Shown here piece after piece: positions 15,913 to 24,570 of a stretch of 64,000 nucleotides of DNA. The notes under the pieces are model-generated. The model ran no database searches. It was given only the letters and a program-made list of their open reading frames with translations, and was not told the origin of the DNA. The stretch's first letter is position 1. Each line of letters opens with the position of its first letter. Position numbers and translations under genes: made by a program. Origin of the DNA: CALNYX01 sp942490925 (GTDB lineage Bacteria > Chlamydiota > Chlamydiia > Chlamydiales > JAAKFR01); contig CALNYX010000017.1 in assembly GCA_942490925.1 (NCBI GenBank), forward strand, positions 248,001-312,000, in the 5' to 3' direction.

Positions 15913-16781
15913 TTTCTCGAAGTTGCAACTAAATCAATTCGTTTGAGTGAGAAATAGACAAATCCATCAGGATCTACTTCGTCTGGACGAATGGTTAAAT
16001 AGCGGTTTGCTAAAGAGCAACAAAACTCTCGACGATCTTCTTTTGGGATATTCCAGTTTGCTGCAAGCGTTCCTTCAAACCAATCAATCATTTCAGCTTT
16101 TGAACTGAAGGGAAAGCGAGATTCGACAACTTCGAAATGTGTCACATCAAAACCTGCATCGCTAACAACTTGGTGCATCTGTTGTGAGTCTCGCATCTGT
16201 AGGGAGCCTGAAGTAGGAGCAGGCATTTGCCATCCTCTTGCACTCATTTCATCAGAGACAGCTCTAAAGAAGTCAGGGTTCTTTCCAATTGGAAGTGTCA
16301 TGACCAAATGTCCTCCAGGCTTCATCTCTGCGTTGATGTTCGTTAAAACAGTCGAAGGGTTGGGAATGAGGTGAAAAACACAAAAAGCAGTCACCAAATC
16401 AAATTTTTCAGGGAAAGTCACTTGAGAAAAATCAATGTCTGCCGACTCCTGAAAAAGCAGATTTTTGTAGGGAAACATTTTAGTGGCATAACTGACCATC
16501 TCACTTGAAAGATCCACGCCCACCACGTTTCCTTTAGGCGCCATGAATGAGAGAAGTGCAGAGAGTTTTCCATCTCCAGATCCGAAATCCAAAATGGTTT
16601 CATTGCCTTTCACATGGTAGTGGGAAAGAGCTTCCCAGGCCCATTGAGTTTGTAGTTCTGAGTTGTGAAAGTAGAGATTAACAAGCTCTCGAGAGTTCCA
16701 ACCCAAATCCTTGTCTTTCAAAGACCAATCTTCACCACAAAGGCTTGTGCATAGAAGTAGCACTAAGAGAATATGTTTCAT
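15909..16781 (-). CDS. Exported SAM-dependent methyltransferase-like protein
   Basis: About 290 residues from MKHILLVLLLCTSLCG, a clear signal peptide; a GAGG ribosome site lies before this ATG. The longer frame adds 26 unrelated residues. The mature part is a full class I methyltransferase: ILDFGSGDGKLSALL (motif I), VVGVDLSSEMV, DLVTAFCVFHLIP, MKPGGHLVMTLP. An intact SAM fold behind a signal peptide is unusual, because SAM is cytosolic. It could be a secreted effector that acts where SAM is available, or a reused fold. First gene of a likely operon running to the pentapeptide gene. Confidence 0.85.
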   Translation of the reverse strand: MKHILLVLLLCTSLCGEDWSLKDKDLGWNSRELVNLYFHNSELQTQWAWEALSHYHVKGNETILDFGSGDGKLSALLSFMAPKGNVVGVDLSSEMVSYATKMFPYKNLLFQESADIDFSQVTFPEKFDLVTAFCVFHLIPNPSTVLTNINAEMKPGGHLVMTLPIGKNPDFFRAVSDEMSARGWQMPAPTSGSLQMRDSQQMHQVVSDAGFDVTHFEVVESRFPFSSKAEMIDWFEGTLAANWNIPKEDRREFCCSLANRYLTIRPDEVDPDGFVYFSLKRIDLVATSRK

Positions 16782-16883
16782 AAAAAACCTCAAATTTTTA
16801 ACAAATCTGTAGTAGCCTAGCGACTGCAAAGAAATATGTATAGAAAATTGTGTAGGCACAAAGAGTGTGTAATTTATCTAAAC

Positions 16884-18839
16884 TCAATTAAAAGTACTAG
16901 CTGATGTATCCGCTATGAGCTCTTTTGCAGATGGGCTATATTTTCCATCTAAATGTTGAGATAAAAAGAGCTCTACCTGATTCAAATACATCAGTTTGTT
17001 AGAAAAGTTAGCAAATCGATGCCCTTCATCGGGAAACAAAATGTAGGTTACATCCTTATGGTTTTTCTTCATACTCTCATAAATCTGCCTAGATTCATTT
17101 TCTGCAACAACATGGTCATTTTTTCCATGAACTAGGAGTAGGGGGGCTGTAATTTTATCGAGATAATTCAATGGTGAGCATTTTTCCAAATATTCAGCAC
17201 CTGCTTCATCCTCAGGATCGCCTCCCATGCTAGTAATAAAGGCTTGTTTTGTAAAAAACATCGTCTTATCGGCTAAAGGCTTAGCAGTAAATTCCCAAAA
17301 ATCAGGAACGCTACCTAAAACAGTTTTTAAGTTAGAGGGACCACAAATTGCAGCACAGCAAGTAAAATAATCAGGTGAAAATGTAAGGGAAGCAAGAGAC
17401 TCATATCCTCCATAGCTTTCACCAAAAATAGCAAGCTTTCCTTTAGCCGTAATACCTTTGGTTATGCAAGCCTCTGTAGCATCAATTACATCTAAGTGAG
17501 CTTTCCCACCCCACTGTCCATTTCCAGCATTCACAAATGCTTTTCCAAACCCAGAAGAAAGGCGAAAATTCACACTTAAGACAGCATATCCACAGCTTGC
17601 TAGCCATTGATGATAACGGTTAAACTCAAATTTATCCCTAACTTTGAAAGGACCCCCATGAGGAACCACTACAAGAGGCAATGGAGAGTCAACATGCCCA
17701 CTCTTATCATGCTCTTTGGGCAAAGTGTAATAACAAACAAGCTTCTCTCCATCTCGAGCTGTAGCAACCATTTCATACATTTTCGAAAAATCTTCACCAG
17801 ATCGAGCTTCGGCTCCATAAGGTGCAAGTAGCGTTAATGTAGACGTCTCTTTGTGATAAACCCAGAAATGTTCTCCTTTATCAGGTATGCTACTTGATAC
17901 AATCCATATTTTGTCGTCTTCACTTTGGCTGAGAAGCTCAAAATTACTACCAACTTTGTCCTCTAAGAAACGGATATCTTTTTCGATAGAAGAGTCTAAA
18001 ATATGCCACTTCTTTTGAGTATAATAAGAAGCATAAGCTTTTGGCTTTCCATCAACAAATATAACTTCATCTACATCACTGAAAGTTTGCCCACCTAGTA
18101 CGTTTTCTTTGTAGGGGAGCGCCATGCTTTTTTTTGTTAGCTGATTTGTGTTGGAAAACCTATTGTCCAAAAAATAGAGTGTATCTGCTTCACTATTACA
18201 GGAAATAAACTCCGTTTGAAAAGCTTCTTTAGAAGTCAATTCCATGAAAACTTCATTATTAGATGTTAAAACGGTCCAAGAGCCATCATTGTTAATTTTC
18301 ATTTTCAAGATGAGTTCTAAGTCATCGCTGACAAGAAACTTTGCAAACATTTCATTCTCAAATAGAAGAGTTATATCCCCAGAGTTTAAGTCGAGGATAT
18401 AGAGGTCGTGAAAGTGGGGGTTTCTGTGATTCAGCCCTATAGCTGCTTTATTTTCTTTTGAGCTTAGTTTAATAACTTTTGCGTTTACGTTAGAAAATTT
18501 CTCTGTGTAGGAAGTCTGTTTTTTTGATTGAATATCAAATCCGTGCAAGTTCAATTGCCCGGTTCCATTTTCATCTTTAAGTACGAGTACTTTTTGACTA
18601 TCTGCTGACCAAAAAAAATGGATGATTTCAGGAGTTTTGAAGAAGGTTAGCTTTTGAGGCGCAGAGGGACCCTCCTCGATTGTATAAATTGAGACATTTG
18701 GGATACCCAATTGATCCGCTCCGACCTGAGCGATTAGTTTTCCATCTGGACTTACTTTTGCTGAGATAAAAATGGGGGCGCGACAGATCACTTCTTTTGA
18801 AGTTTCTGCGAAGGTATTTTTTGCTCTTTTCTCTTCCAT
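16884..18839 (-). CDS. Prolyl oligopeptidase family (S9) serine peptidase
   Basis: A 651-residue two-domain protein: an N-terminal beta-propeller (about residues 20-360) with WD-like strands (VSPDGKLIAQ, FFWSADSQKVLVL), and a C-terminal alpha/beta-hydrolase. Catalytic residues are visible: Ser in GESYGGYESL, Asp in VHGKNDHVV, His in PDEGHRF. It cleaves short peptides, probably acylaminoacyl-peptidase-like. No signal peptide, so cytosolic. It stands alone between the methyltransferase operon and the SnoaL-like gene. Confidence 0.93.
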   Translation of the reverse strand: MEEKRAKNTFAETSKEVICRAPIFISAKVSPDGKLIAQVGADQLGIPNVSIYTIEEGPSAPQKLTFFKTPEIIHFFWSADSQKVLVLKDENGTGQLNLHGFDIQSKKQTSYTEKFSNVNAKVIKLSSKENKAAIGLNHRNPHFHDLYILDLNSGDITLLFENEMFAKFLVSDDLELILKMKINNDGSWTVLTSNNEVFMELTSKEAFQTEFISCNSEADTLYFLDNRFSNTNQLTKKSMALPYKENVLGGQTFSDVDEVIFVDGKPKAYASYYTQKKWHILDSSIEKDIRFLEDKVGSNFELLSQSEDDKIWIVSSSIPDKGEHFWVYHKETSTLTLLAPYGAEARSGEDFSKMYEMVATARDGEKLVCYYTLPKEHDKSGHVDSPLPLVVVPHGGPFKVRDKFEFNRYHQWLASCGYAVLSVNFRLSSGFGKAFVNAGNGQWGGKAHLDVIDATEACITKGITAKGKLAIFGESYGGYESLASLTFSPDYFTCCAAICGPSNLKTVLGSVPDFWEFTAKPLADKTMFFTKQAFITSMGGDPEDEAGAEYLEKCSPLNYLDKITAPLLLVHGKNDHVVAENESRQIYESMKKNHKDVTYILFPDEGHRFANFSNKLMYLNQVELFLSQHLDGKYSPSAKELIADTSASTFN

Positions 18840-18905
18840 AACACTACTGAAAAAATAGTTTGTTTCTTGTTCCTCACGAAAGTCAACTGATTGGCTTTCT
18901 CTCTC

Positions 18906-19283
18906 TCAGGACATAAGTGGGCGATAGTCAACTGAAGCCCAATGTTCGATAACCTGCTCTCCCTTAAAACGGAAACAGGTTAGGCCATGAAAAACAACCT
19001 TTTTTCCTGTAGGAGCGATATCTCTAATCGAACCAGTTAAAGTGCCATTGATTCGCCAGTGTACAACGATTAAATCATCTTCTTTGCTAGTACATAGTGG
19101 GGTGATTTGGGCATCAGGTAGAGCGTTAAGCCACTTCTTTGCAAGTGAGACTACAGCATCCCCACCTTTTAAAGGGCCATCTTTACTATGAATAAGCGCA
19201 TCTTTTGAATAGATTCCCCCGACAGCATCCCAGTCACGTTGATTATATCCTTCAAACCAGCAACGTAGTATTGTTTCTTTCAT
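18906..19283 (-). CDS. SnoaL/NTF2-like protein
   Basis: About 125 residues. GYNQRDWDAVGGIYSKDALIHS, then VVHWRINGTLTG and the ending GEQVIEHWASVDYRPLM match the SnoaL-like polyketide-cyclase/ester-cyclase branch of the NTF2 fold. Members bind small hydrophobic ligands; the ligand is unknown. ATG at 19283 is chosen over GTG at 19289; either way it starts within a few bases of the upstream Bro-N gene's stop, so the two are coupled. Confidence 0.8.
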   Translation of the reverse strand: MKETILRCWFEGYNQRDWDAVGGIYSKDALIHSKDGPLKGGDAVVSLAKKWLNALPDAQITPLCTSKEDDLIVVHWRINGTLTGSIRDIAPTGKKVVFHGLTCFRFKGEQVIEHWASVDYRPLMS

Positions 19284-19285
19284 TT

Positions 19286-20143
19286 TCACTTCTTGTCCTC
19301 AACGAAAGCCAAGGGTTTTGATTCGTCTACTGAAATAGTGGAATCTCGAAAATTTGATGAGCTGACAACTTTTCTTCCACTCTCGTCTTCCAATTCTTTA
19401 CGGGCATTCCCAGCAATTTTTCCACCAGCTCTTGCTGCATCTCGGTTTTCTTCAAACCCTTGAGTATCTTTTTGAACTGCGATTTCAGTTGTAGAGGCTT
19501 CACCTAGCATACTAAAAATAAGCTCTAGGTCTGTCATATGGTCACGTAGATTTTCGCTTTTCAAGCTTTTCAATTTTTTATGTTCTGAAGGCTTTAAACC
19601 GAAAGCTGCTTCAGATATTTCAGCCGTCAAGATGGCATATTCCTTCTGCTCTTTGATCCCTCTTTGTTCCCACTCATTAGTTAGTTGCTCGCGGATGGCG
19701 ATACCGCGCATCCTTTTCTCAATCCAATCGTCAGGGTAACCTTTGGCTTTGTAAAGTGCGCGCGTTCGCTTGGTAGCAAGCTCAGGATCCTCGATTTCTT
19801 GAATTCTTTCATATCCAACTTTAGCCAGCCACCTCTTGAATGGCTCTGCTTTCAGTGAAGGAATAGATTGGATAACGCGAAAAATACCCTCAGTGTTAGC
19901 GCAATTGAGTTTTTGCGCTCCCCCTGGAGTTTCGACAGGAAGGGGGGTGACAATTTGTCCCCACCCTTCAGCAAGAGAGGAATCCCGTTGTCTCATTTTC
20001 TTGATGTAGTCAGTAGAATTTGTTGTATCGGTCAGTGCCTCAACGATATCCCTTACAACAAACCACCACTCGTCATTAAAAATGACTTTGCGTATTTTTT
20101 TCCCTTTAAAAACAGCTATTTTGGAAGTTGCATCAATTTTCAC
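19286..20143 (-). CDS. Bro-N domain (phage antirepressor-like) protein
   Basis: About 285 residues. The N-terminal domain has IAVFKGKKIRKVIFNDEWWF, then VVRDIVEALTDT and a conserved FRVIQSIPSLKAEPFKRWLA: the Bro-N fold of phage antirepressors and baculovirus BRO proteins, expected to bind DNA. The C-terminal half is helical and charged. The longest frame starts inside tRNA-Leu, so I use the GTG at 20143, which lies only 2 bases beyond the tRNA 3' end; no ribosome site is visible. A gene of phage type flush against a tRNA suggests past integration there. Confidence 0.8.
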   Translation of the reverse strand: MKIDATSKIAVFKGKKIRKVIFNDEWWFVVRDIVEALTDTTNSTDYIKKMRQRDSSLAEGWGQIVTPLPVETPGGAQKLNCANTEGIFRVIQSIPSLKAEPFKRWLAKVGYERIQEIEDPELATKRTRALYKAKGYPDDWIEKRMRGIAIREQLTNEWEQRGIKEQKEYAILTAEISEAAFGLKPSEHKKLKSLKSENLRDHMTDLELIFSMLGEASTTEIAVQKDTQGFEENRDAARAGGKIAGNARKELEDESGRKVVSSSNFRDSTISVDESKPLAFVEDKK

Positions 20144-20145
20144 GT

Positions 20146-20228
20146 TGCTCGGGGTGGGACTCGAACCCACACGCTCAAAAGAGCAAGGGATTTTAAGTCC
20201 CTTGTGTCTACCATTTCACCACCCGAGC
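20146..20228 (-). tRNA. tRNA-Leu (anticodon TAA)
   Basis: An 83-nt cloverleaf with 7-bp acceptor GCTCGGG/CCCGAGC, an anticodon stem AGGGA/TCCCT around CTTAAAA (anticodon TAA), a long variable arm as expected for Leu, and TTCGAGT in the T loop. The CCA end is not encoded. The Bro-N gene begins almost immediately after its 3' end. Confidence 0.97.
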
Positions 20229-20266
20229 GAATGAGACAGTCTAAAGATAAGGAGGGTTAATCGTCA

Positions 20267-20428
20267 AGAAGCCTCTGAAAAATGTCCATATTGGAGATAG
20301 TGTCGAGATTTTTGTCAGAACTAAATTCGGAGCCTGACGCTAACCCCTTGTGGGTTAGTGAAGGCGAGAATAATGTTCTGACAAAAATCTCGATGCTAGT
20401 CCGATGTGAGCGTTTTTCAGAGGCTTCT
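20267..20428. repeat. Dispersed palindromic repeat, copy 2 (best preserved)
   Basis: A 162-bp element with terminal inverted repeats of about 50 bp: AGAAGCCTCTGAAAAA at the left, its complement TTTTTCAGAGGCTTCT at the right, and GAGATTTTTGTCAGAAC ending the left arm with its exact complement in the right arm. The centre is a small hairpin GCTAACCCCTTGTGGGTTAG (20339-20358). The whole element could fold into one hairpin. It lies between tRNA-Leu and the LOG gene and touches the LOG stop codon. Size and structure suit a MITE; no transposase is present here. Confidence 0.85.
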
Positions 20429-21114
20429 CAACTTTCATCTTGAGGGCCAAGCTCAAATGTCAACCCTTCACCACGTTGTTTGTGATGCTCTTCAATCTTC
20501 TTAACAACTAAATCTGGATCATCAGTTATCGTGAAAAGATCAAAATCACTGGGTGAAATAAACTTCTCCTTAAGCGCACTGCTCTTGAGCCACTGGATCA
20601 TCCCAGACCAGTAACTCTCCCCAATAAGAAAAATAGGGAAGGGCGTAATCTTATTGGTCTGAATAAGTGTCAGGGTTTCAAAGAGCTCGTCTAAGGTTCC
20701 AAACCCACCAGGTAGAAAGATACAAGCCTGGGCATAACGAATAAACATCACTTTGCGAATGAAAAAGTAGCGCAGGTGCATGAGGTATTTACGGTCAATG
20801 TAGGGGTTGCTTGCCTCTTCATAGGGTAAATCAATGCTCACTCCACATGAACGTCCATTTGCCTCTTGCGCTCCTTTATTCGCAGCTGCCATCAAACCTG
20901 GGCCACCACCGGTAATAATCCCAAACCCTTTGTCCGCAATTTTTTTGGCTAGGTTTGTGGAGAGGGTGTAGTAAGGGTGCTCCGGGTCAACCCGCGCTGA
21001 ACCAAAGATGCTGACCGATGGGCCAATGTCTGACATGGTCTCAAAACCTTCGACAAACTCCGAAACAATTCGAAAGATTTTCCAGGAGTCAAAATGTAGT
21101 TTACGTTTTGTCAT
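20428..21114 (-). CDS. LOG-family Rossmann protein (TIGR00730)
   Basis: A 228-residue protein with the family signatures GGGPGLMAAANKGA and PGGFGTLDELFE, typical of LOG/lysine-decarboxylase-like proteins that act as nucleotide 5'-monophosphate phosphoribohydrolases. SVSIFGSARV near residue 33 begins the Rossmann fold. The substrate in bacteria is usually a nucleoside monophosphate; a cytokinin role is known in plants and some bacteria but not implied here. Divergent from ubiA. Its stop codon overlaps the end of the palindromic repeat. Confidence 0.9.
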   Translation of the reverse strand: MTKRKLHFDSWKIFRIVSEFVEGFETMSDIGPSVSIFGSARVDPEHPYYTLSTNLAKKIADKGFGIITGGGPGLMAAANKGAQEANGRSCGVSIDLPYEEASNPYIDRKYLMHLRYFFIRKVMFIRYAQACIFLPGGFGTLDELFETLTLIQTNKITPFPIFLIGESYWSGMIQWLKSSALKEKFISPSDFDLFTITDDPDLVVKKIEEHHKQRGEGLTFELGPQDES

Positions 21115-21170
21115 ACCTAATCTATAGTGTGGTTGCTAATCTTCCGCATCATGGAAGGGAGAAGGAAAAA

Positions 21171-22076
21171 ATGCAAAAGCAAAAATTGACTCTTTCGACT
21201 TTTGTCGATCTTACTCGGTTCGAACAAACACTCTTCGGATTGCCGTTTCTCTTAGCGGGAGCTCTGCTTCCACTTGCAAATTATGACCTGCTTATTTCTC
21301 TAACCGGCAGAGACCTAATGCGTTCGCTTTGGATCTTCCCAGCCTTTTTAGCAGCAAGGGTTTCAGGGATGGCATTCAATCAGTTAATCGATAGGAAAAT
21401 TGATGCATTGAATCCACGCACAAGTGATCGCGTTTTGCCTTCGGGGCGAGCATCTGTCAAGCAGGCGCGTTTTGTCGCTTGGGGAAGCCTTGGAGCTTTT
21501 ATGGTCATCTGTAGCCAGATCAATACGCTCTGTATGCTCTTCTCTCCAGTTGCAGCAGGCCTCATCTATCTCTACTCCTACATGAAGAGAATCAATGCTT
21601 CATGCCACTATGTCCTTGGGGCAATTCATCTACTCAGCCCTCTTATGGCTTCTATCGCAGTAAGTGGCAGGCTCACGGTGGCTCCATTGCTACTTGGATT
21701 GGCGGCTTGTCTATCAATTGCCGGCAATGACATCGTCTGGGCGATTCAAGACTACTACTTTGACAAGAAACATCATCTGCATAGCATTCCATCTCGCTTT
21801 GGAGTAGCCAAGAGTCTGCGCATTGCGCAAGTCTCGCATGCTCTTTGTGTGGTGATGCTTCTACTGGTTGGAAAAAAAGCAGGGGTTGCAAGGATCTACT
21901 TTGCCGCGCCAGCGCTTGTAGCGCTTTTCTTCTTGGATTTTCATCAGAAGGTAAAGAGTTTAGCTTACCAGCCTAAACTTGTAGGAAAACTCGCTCCGCT
22001 CTTCTTTCGCTGCAATGTTTCTGTTTCACTCTTTACGCTGCTCTTTGTATTGCTTGGAGTGATATGGGCCGCATAG
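21171..22076 (+). CDS. ubiA: 4-hydroxybenzoate polyprenyltransferase-like protein
   Basis: A 301-residue integral membrane prenyltransferase. The first Asp-rich motif is NQLIDRKIDALNPRTSDR; the second is DIVWAIQDYYFDKKHHL. It attaches a polyprenyl chain to an aromatic ring in quinone synthesis. GGGAGAAGG precedes the ATG at 21171; the longer frame overlaps LOG and is not family-like. It overlaps ubiX by 13 bp. From memory, Chlamydia has the same ubiA-ubiX pair near surE. Whether the product is ubiquinone or a menaquinone precursor cannot be decided here. Confidence 0.92.
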   Translation: MQKQKLTLSTFVDLTRFEQTLFGLPFLLAGALLPLANYDLLISLTGRDLMRSLWIFPAFLAARVSGMAFNQLIDRKIDALNPRTSDRVLPSGRASVKQARFVAWGSLGAFMVICSQINTLCMLFSPVAAGLIYLYSYMKRINASCHYVLGAIHLLSPLMASIAVSGRLTVAPLLLGLAACLSIAGNDIVWAIQDYYFDKKHHLHSIPSRFGVAKSLRIAQVSHALCVVMLLLVGKKAGVARIYFAAPALVALFFLDFHQKVKSLAYQPKLVGKLAPLFFRCNVSVSLFTLLFVLLGVIWAA

Positions 22077-22687
22077 TTGTTGGCGTCTCTGGCGCATCAG
22101 GTGTCATTCTGGCGCGTCGACTGATTGAGGAGTTGACTACTCATCGAGAAGTCGATCTTGTCATGACTCCACAAGCGCTCTATACTGCCAGTCTAGAAAT
22201 GGGACGGGAGCATGCAACTGTCAAACGTTTCATTCAGGGCATTGACAATGTCCGCGTCCACTCGATCAATGACATTGGCTCTGCAATTGCCAGTGGTTCT
22301 TATCCTACAGAGGGGATGGTTATTGTCCCATGTAGTATGACAACGATTGCTGCTGTGTCGATGGGGCTAGGGGATAACTGTCTACGGAGAGCTGCAGATG
22401 TGACGCTCAAGGAGAGACGTCCTTTAATCATCGTCCCACGCGAAGCACCACTAGGGGAGCTGCACTTGGAGAATATGCTCAAGCTTGCAAGGCTTGGTGC
22501 AACGATTGTTCCTCCAGTACCAGCGTGGTACACGCTGCCAAAAACGCTTGAAGATGTCGAAAATTTTATCGTTGGTAAAGTGCTTGATGCGCTTAGCATT
22601 CCACACGATCTTTATCCGCGCTGGAAGGTTACTTCTTCTGAGCAGGGCGCCCATGAATTACTTCATGCAAGTTCTCAACCGCAATAA
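22064..22687 (+). CDS. ubiX: Flavin prenyltransferase
   Basis: A 207-residue UbiX/Pad1 protein. It joins a prenyl group to FMN, making the prenyl-FMN cofactor of UbiD decarboxylases. Family motifs: VVGVSGASGVILARRL at the N-terminus, VIVPCSMTTIAAVSMG, and REAPLGELHLENMLKL. It is coupled to ubiA by a 13-bp overlap. The 3' end overlaps the convergent YitT gene by 59 bp, the longest antiparallel overlap in the window. Confidence 0.95.
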   Translation: MGRIVVGVSGASGVILARRLIEELTTHREVDLVMTPQALYTASLEMGREHATVKRFIQGIDNVRVHSINDIGSAIASGSYPTEGMVIVPCSMTTIAAVSMGLGDNCLRRAADVTLKERRPLIIVPREAPLGELHLENMLKLARLGATIVPPVPAWYTLPKTLEDVENFIVGKVLDALSIPHDLYPRWKVTSSEQGAHELLHASSQPQ

Positions 22688-23519
22688 ACGCTTCAGGATC
22701 TTCACGGTGAACGAGCTCTTTGAGCTCGGCCAACTGTAGACGTTCAACAACAATGTAGAGAATTTCACGTGTATCGCCTGTATAGCCGCCACGTCCGTAC
22801 ATGACAGTCAAGCCAATGCCAAGTTCTTCCATGATGATATCGGCTAGATGCTGAGGATTTGTCGAGATGATCATCACAGATTTGGTGTCTTCAAAACCAA
22901 CAATCACCATGTCCATCACTTTGGTCGCAACCACATAGGTCATCAATGAGAGAAAGGCGGTATGCCAGTTCTGGTAGACAATTCCGGCTATGGCGAAGAT
23001 GAAAATGTTGGTGACCAGAATCACTTGACCGACTGAAAAACCAAGGCGGCGGTTTGCTATGATCCCCATGATTTCGGTGCCATCTGTTGACGCACCATTT
23101 CGGATGATCAAACCGACACCAAATCCCAGGATGAATCCACCGAGGACAATCACTTCAAGATCATTGGCCTGAAAGATGAAATGTTGGATATGAAACCAAT
23201 TAGGTACCCAAAAAAAGAGGGCCAAGAATATGGCAAACATCACAACAGCAGTAAGCATTTGGATAACAAAGTGCTTTCCAATTTGACGATAGGCAAGAAA
23301 TACAAATGGAATATTAAATAAGATTAAGTAGAAAGAGAGAAATTGACTCTTGGTAAGATGGGCAGCCATCATCGAAATCCCGACAATGCCACCATCAATC
23401 AGTTGGTTCGGGATAAGGATGACTTCGATACTAAGTGCCGCTAGGAAACTGCCAAGAATAATCCAAAAAAGCGTCTTGAAGTAGTACTTTCCAAATTTAA
23501 AATGTGACTGTGAGTGCAT
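22629..23519 (-). CDS. YitT-family membrane protein
   Basis: A 296-residue protein with five or six N-terminal helices (DUF161/YitT) and a C-terminal DUF2179 domain (GRGGYTGDTREILYIVV). Function unknown; members are often linked to metal or amino-acid stress but not firmly. The promoter on this strand (TTTCAC-17-TATATA) ends 8 nt before the ATG with no ribosome site, suggesting a leaderless start. It lies downstream of tRNA-Asp on the same strand. Confidence 0.9.
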   Translation of the reverse strand: MHSQSHFKFGKYYFKTLFWIILGSFLAALSIEVILIPNQLIDGGIVGISMMAAHLTKSQFLSFYLILFNIPFVFLAYRQIGKHFVIQMLTAVVMFAIFLALFFWVPNWFHIQHFIFQANDLEVIVLGGFILGFGVGLIIRNGASTDGTEIMGIIANRRLGFSVGQVILVTNIFIFAIAGIVYQNWHTAFLSLMTYVVATKVMDMVIVGFEDTKSVMIISTNPQHLADIIMEELGIGLTVMYGRGGYTGDTREILYIVVERLQLAELKELVHREDPEAFIAVENLHEVIHGRPAQKK

Positions 23520-23527
23520 ACCGTTAC

Positions 23528-23556
23528 TATATAGTCGAATTTGGAAAAAAGTGAAA
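23528..23556 (-). promoter_or_regulatory. Promoter of the YitT gene
   Basis: On the minus strand TTTCAC (23556-23551) and TATATA (23533-23528) are 17 bp apart. The -10 box ends 8 nt before the ATG at 23519, so the transcript would have almost no leader. Confidence 0.45.
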
Positions 23557-23563
23557 GGAGAAA

Positions 23564-23637
23564 CGCGGGAGACGGGATTCGAACCCGCAACTTCCGCCGT
23601 GACAGGGCGGTGCTCTAACCAGTTGAACTACTCCCGC
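23564..23637 (-). tRNA. tRNA-Asp (anticodon GTC)
   Basis: Cloverleaf with acceptor GCGGGAG/CTCCCGC, anticodon stem CCGCC/GGCGG around CTGTCAC (anticodon GTC), T loop TTCGAAT, and discriminator G as expected for Asp. It is paired with tRNA-Val 21 bp upstream on the same strand. Confidence 0.97.
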
Positions 23638-23658
23638 ACAAAAAGTGCGATTTTTTTT

Positions 23659-23730
23659 TGGGCGCAATAGGGATCGAACCTATGACCGCCTGTGTGTAAG
23701 ACAGGTGCTCTACCGCTGAGCTATACGCCC
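23659..23730 (-). tRNA. tRNA-Val (anticodon TAC)
   Basis: Cloverleaf with acceptor GGGCGTA/TGCGCCC (one G-T pair), anticodon stem CCTGT/ACAGG around CTTACAC (anticodon TAC), T loop TTCGATC and discriminator A. Between surE and tRNA-Asp. Confidence 0.97.
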
Positions 23731-23766
23731 AAATTGGAGGTACAGAATAGCTGTAGGGCGAATTTC

Positions 23767-24537
23767 TTACAAGAATTTTTCAAAGCTTGCTTGACAGACC
23801 TTCAATTCATCACTGTCAGTGAGATCATTTACCTTGAGTGGAACAGCTGTCATATACCCTTCGCGAAGCAGGGTAATATCACACTCTGTGTTCTCTGCGA
23901 GCTCTTCAGGCTTACCGCCAAGCCAGTAGCTCGATCCATTATCAGTCTCAAGGTGGAGATAAGGATCTTCTCCCCAGCGTCCAGTTCCTTGTCGTGTCAT
24001 CCGAAATCCGTTCACCTCATCTTGCGCAGCATGAGGGAAATTGACGTTGAGAACCGTCCCTTTTGAAAGGGGGTTGGCTAGCAGATATTGCACAACCTGG
24101 GCAATATATTTCTCTGCAACGTGAAAGTTCGGATTCTTGCCATCTTCACAAGAAAATGCGATGCCAGGAATGCCACGAAAAGCTCCCTCAATAATTGCGC
24201 CAATTGTTCCGGAGTGCAACACATTGCGCCCCGCGTTCGAACCAGCATTGATTCCTGAAACAACCATATCTGGAGGCGATTTCAAAATCACACGCGATCC
24301 CATCTTGACACAATCTGCAGGCGTTCCATCGACCGACCATGCTGGCGATGGCCACTCAACTTCTTGAACGAGTATCGGGCGATCCCATGTGATTGAGACT
24401 CCAGTACCAGAACGTTCTGTTGAAGGAGCAATGACAAACAGTTCAGCAAAATTAGCGTCATGAAGGGCCTGCCACATGCAACGCAGGCCTGGTGCATGGA
24501 TACCATCATCGTTAGTGAGAAGAAGTTTTGGTTTCAT
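23767..24537 (-). CDS. surE: 5'-nucleotidase SurE
   Basis: A 256-residue metal-dependent nucleotidase. The N-terminal LLLTNDDGIHAPG holds the Asp-Asp metal ligands; SGINAGSNAGRNVLHSGTIGAI is the second conserved block. SurE removes phosphate from nucleoside 5'- and 3'-monophosphates under stress. From memory, Chlamydia has surE next to ubiA-ubiX; here YitT and two tRNAs lie between. Transcription is in line with the two tRNAs downstream. Confidence 0.97.
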   Translation of the reverse strand: MKPKLLLTNDDGIHAPGLRCMWQALHDANFAELFVIAPSTERSGTGVSITWDRPILVQEVEWPSPAWSVDGTPADCVKMGSRVILKSPPDMVVSGINAGSNAGRNVLHSGTIGAIIEGAFRGIPGIAFSCEDGKNPNFHVAEKYIAQVVQYLLANPLSKGTVLNVNFPHAAQDEVNGFRMTRQGTGRWGEDPYLHLETDNGSSYWLGGKPEELAENTECDITLLREGYMTAVPLKVNDLTDSDELKVCQASFEKFL

Positions 24538-24570
24538 AGGATAGCAAGTCTACAACAAAGCTGCGGATTT

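Noticed and set aside
20170..20228. Bro-N start inside the tRNA-Leu gene
   Set aside because: The extra residues (GSSPTPSN) are encoded by the tRNA T arm and acceptor stem; the domain starts well after the GTG at 20143.
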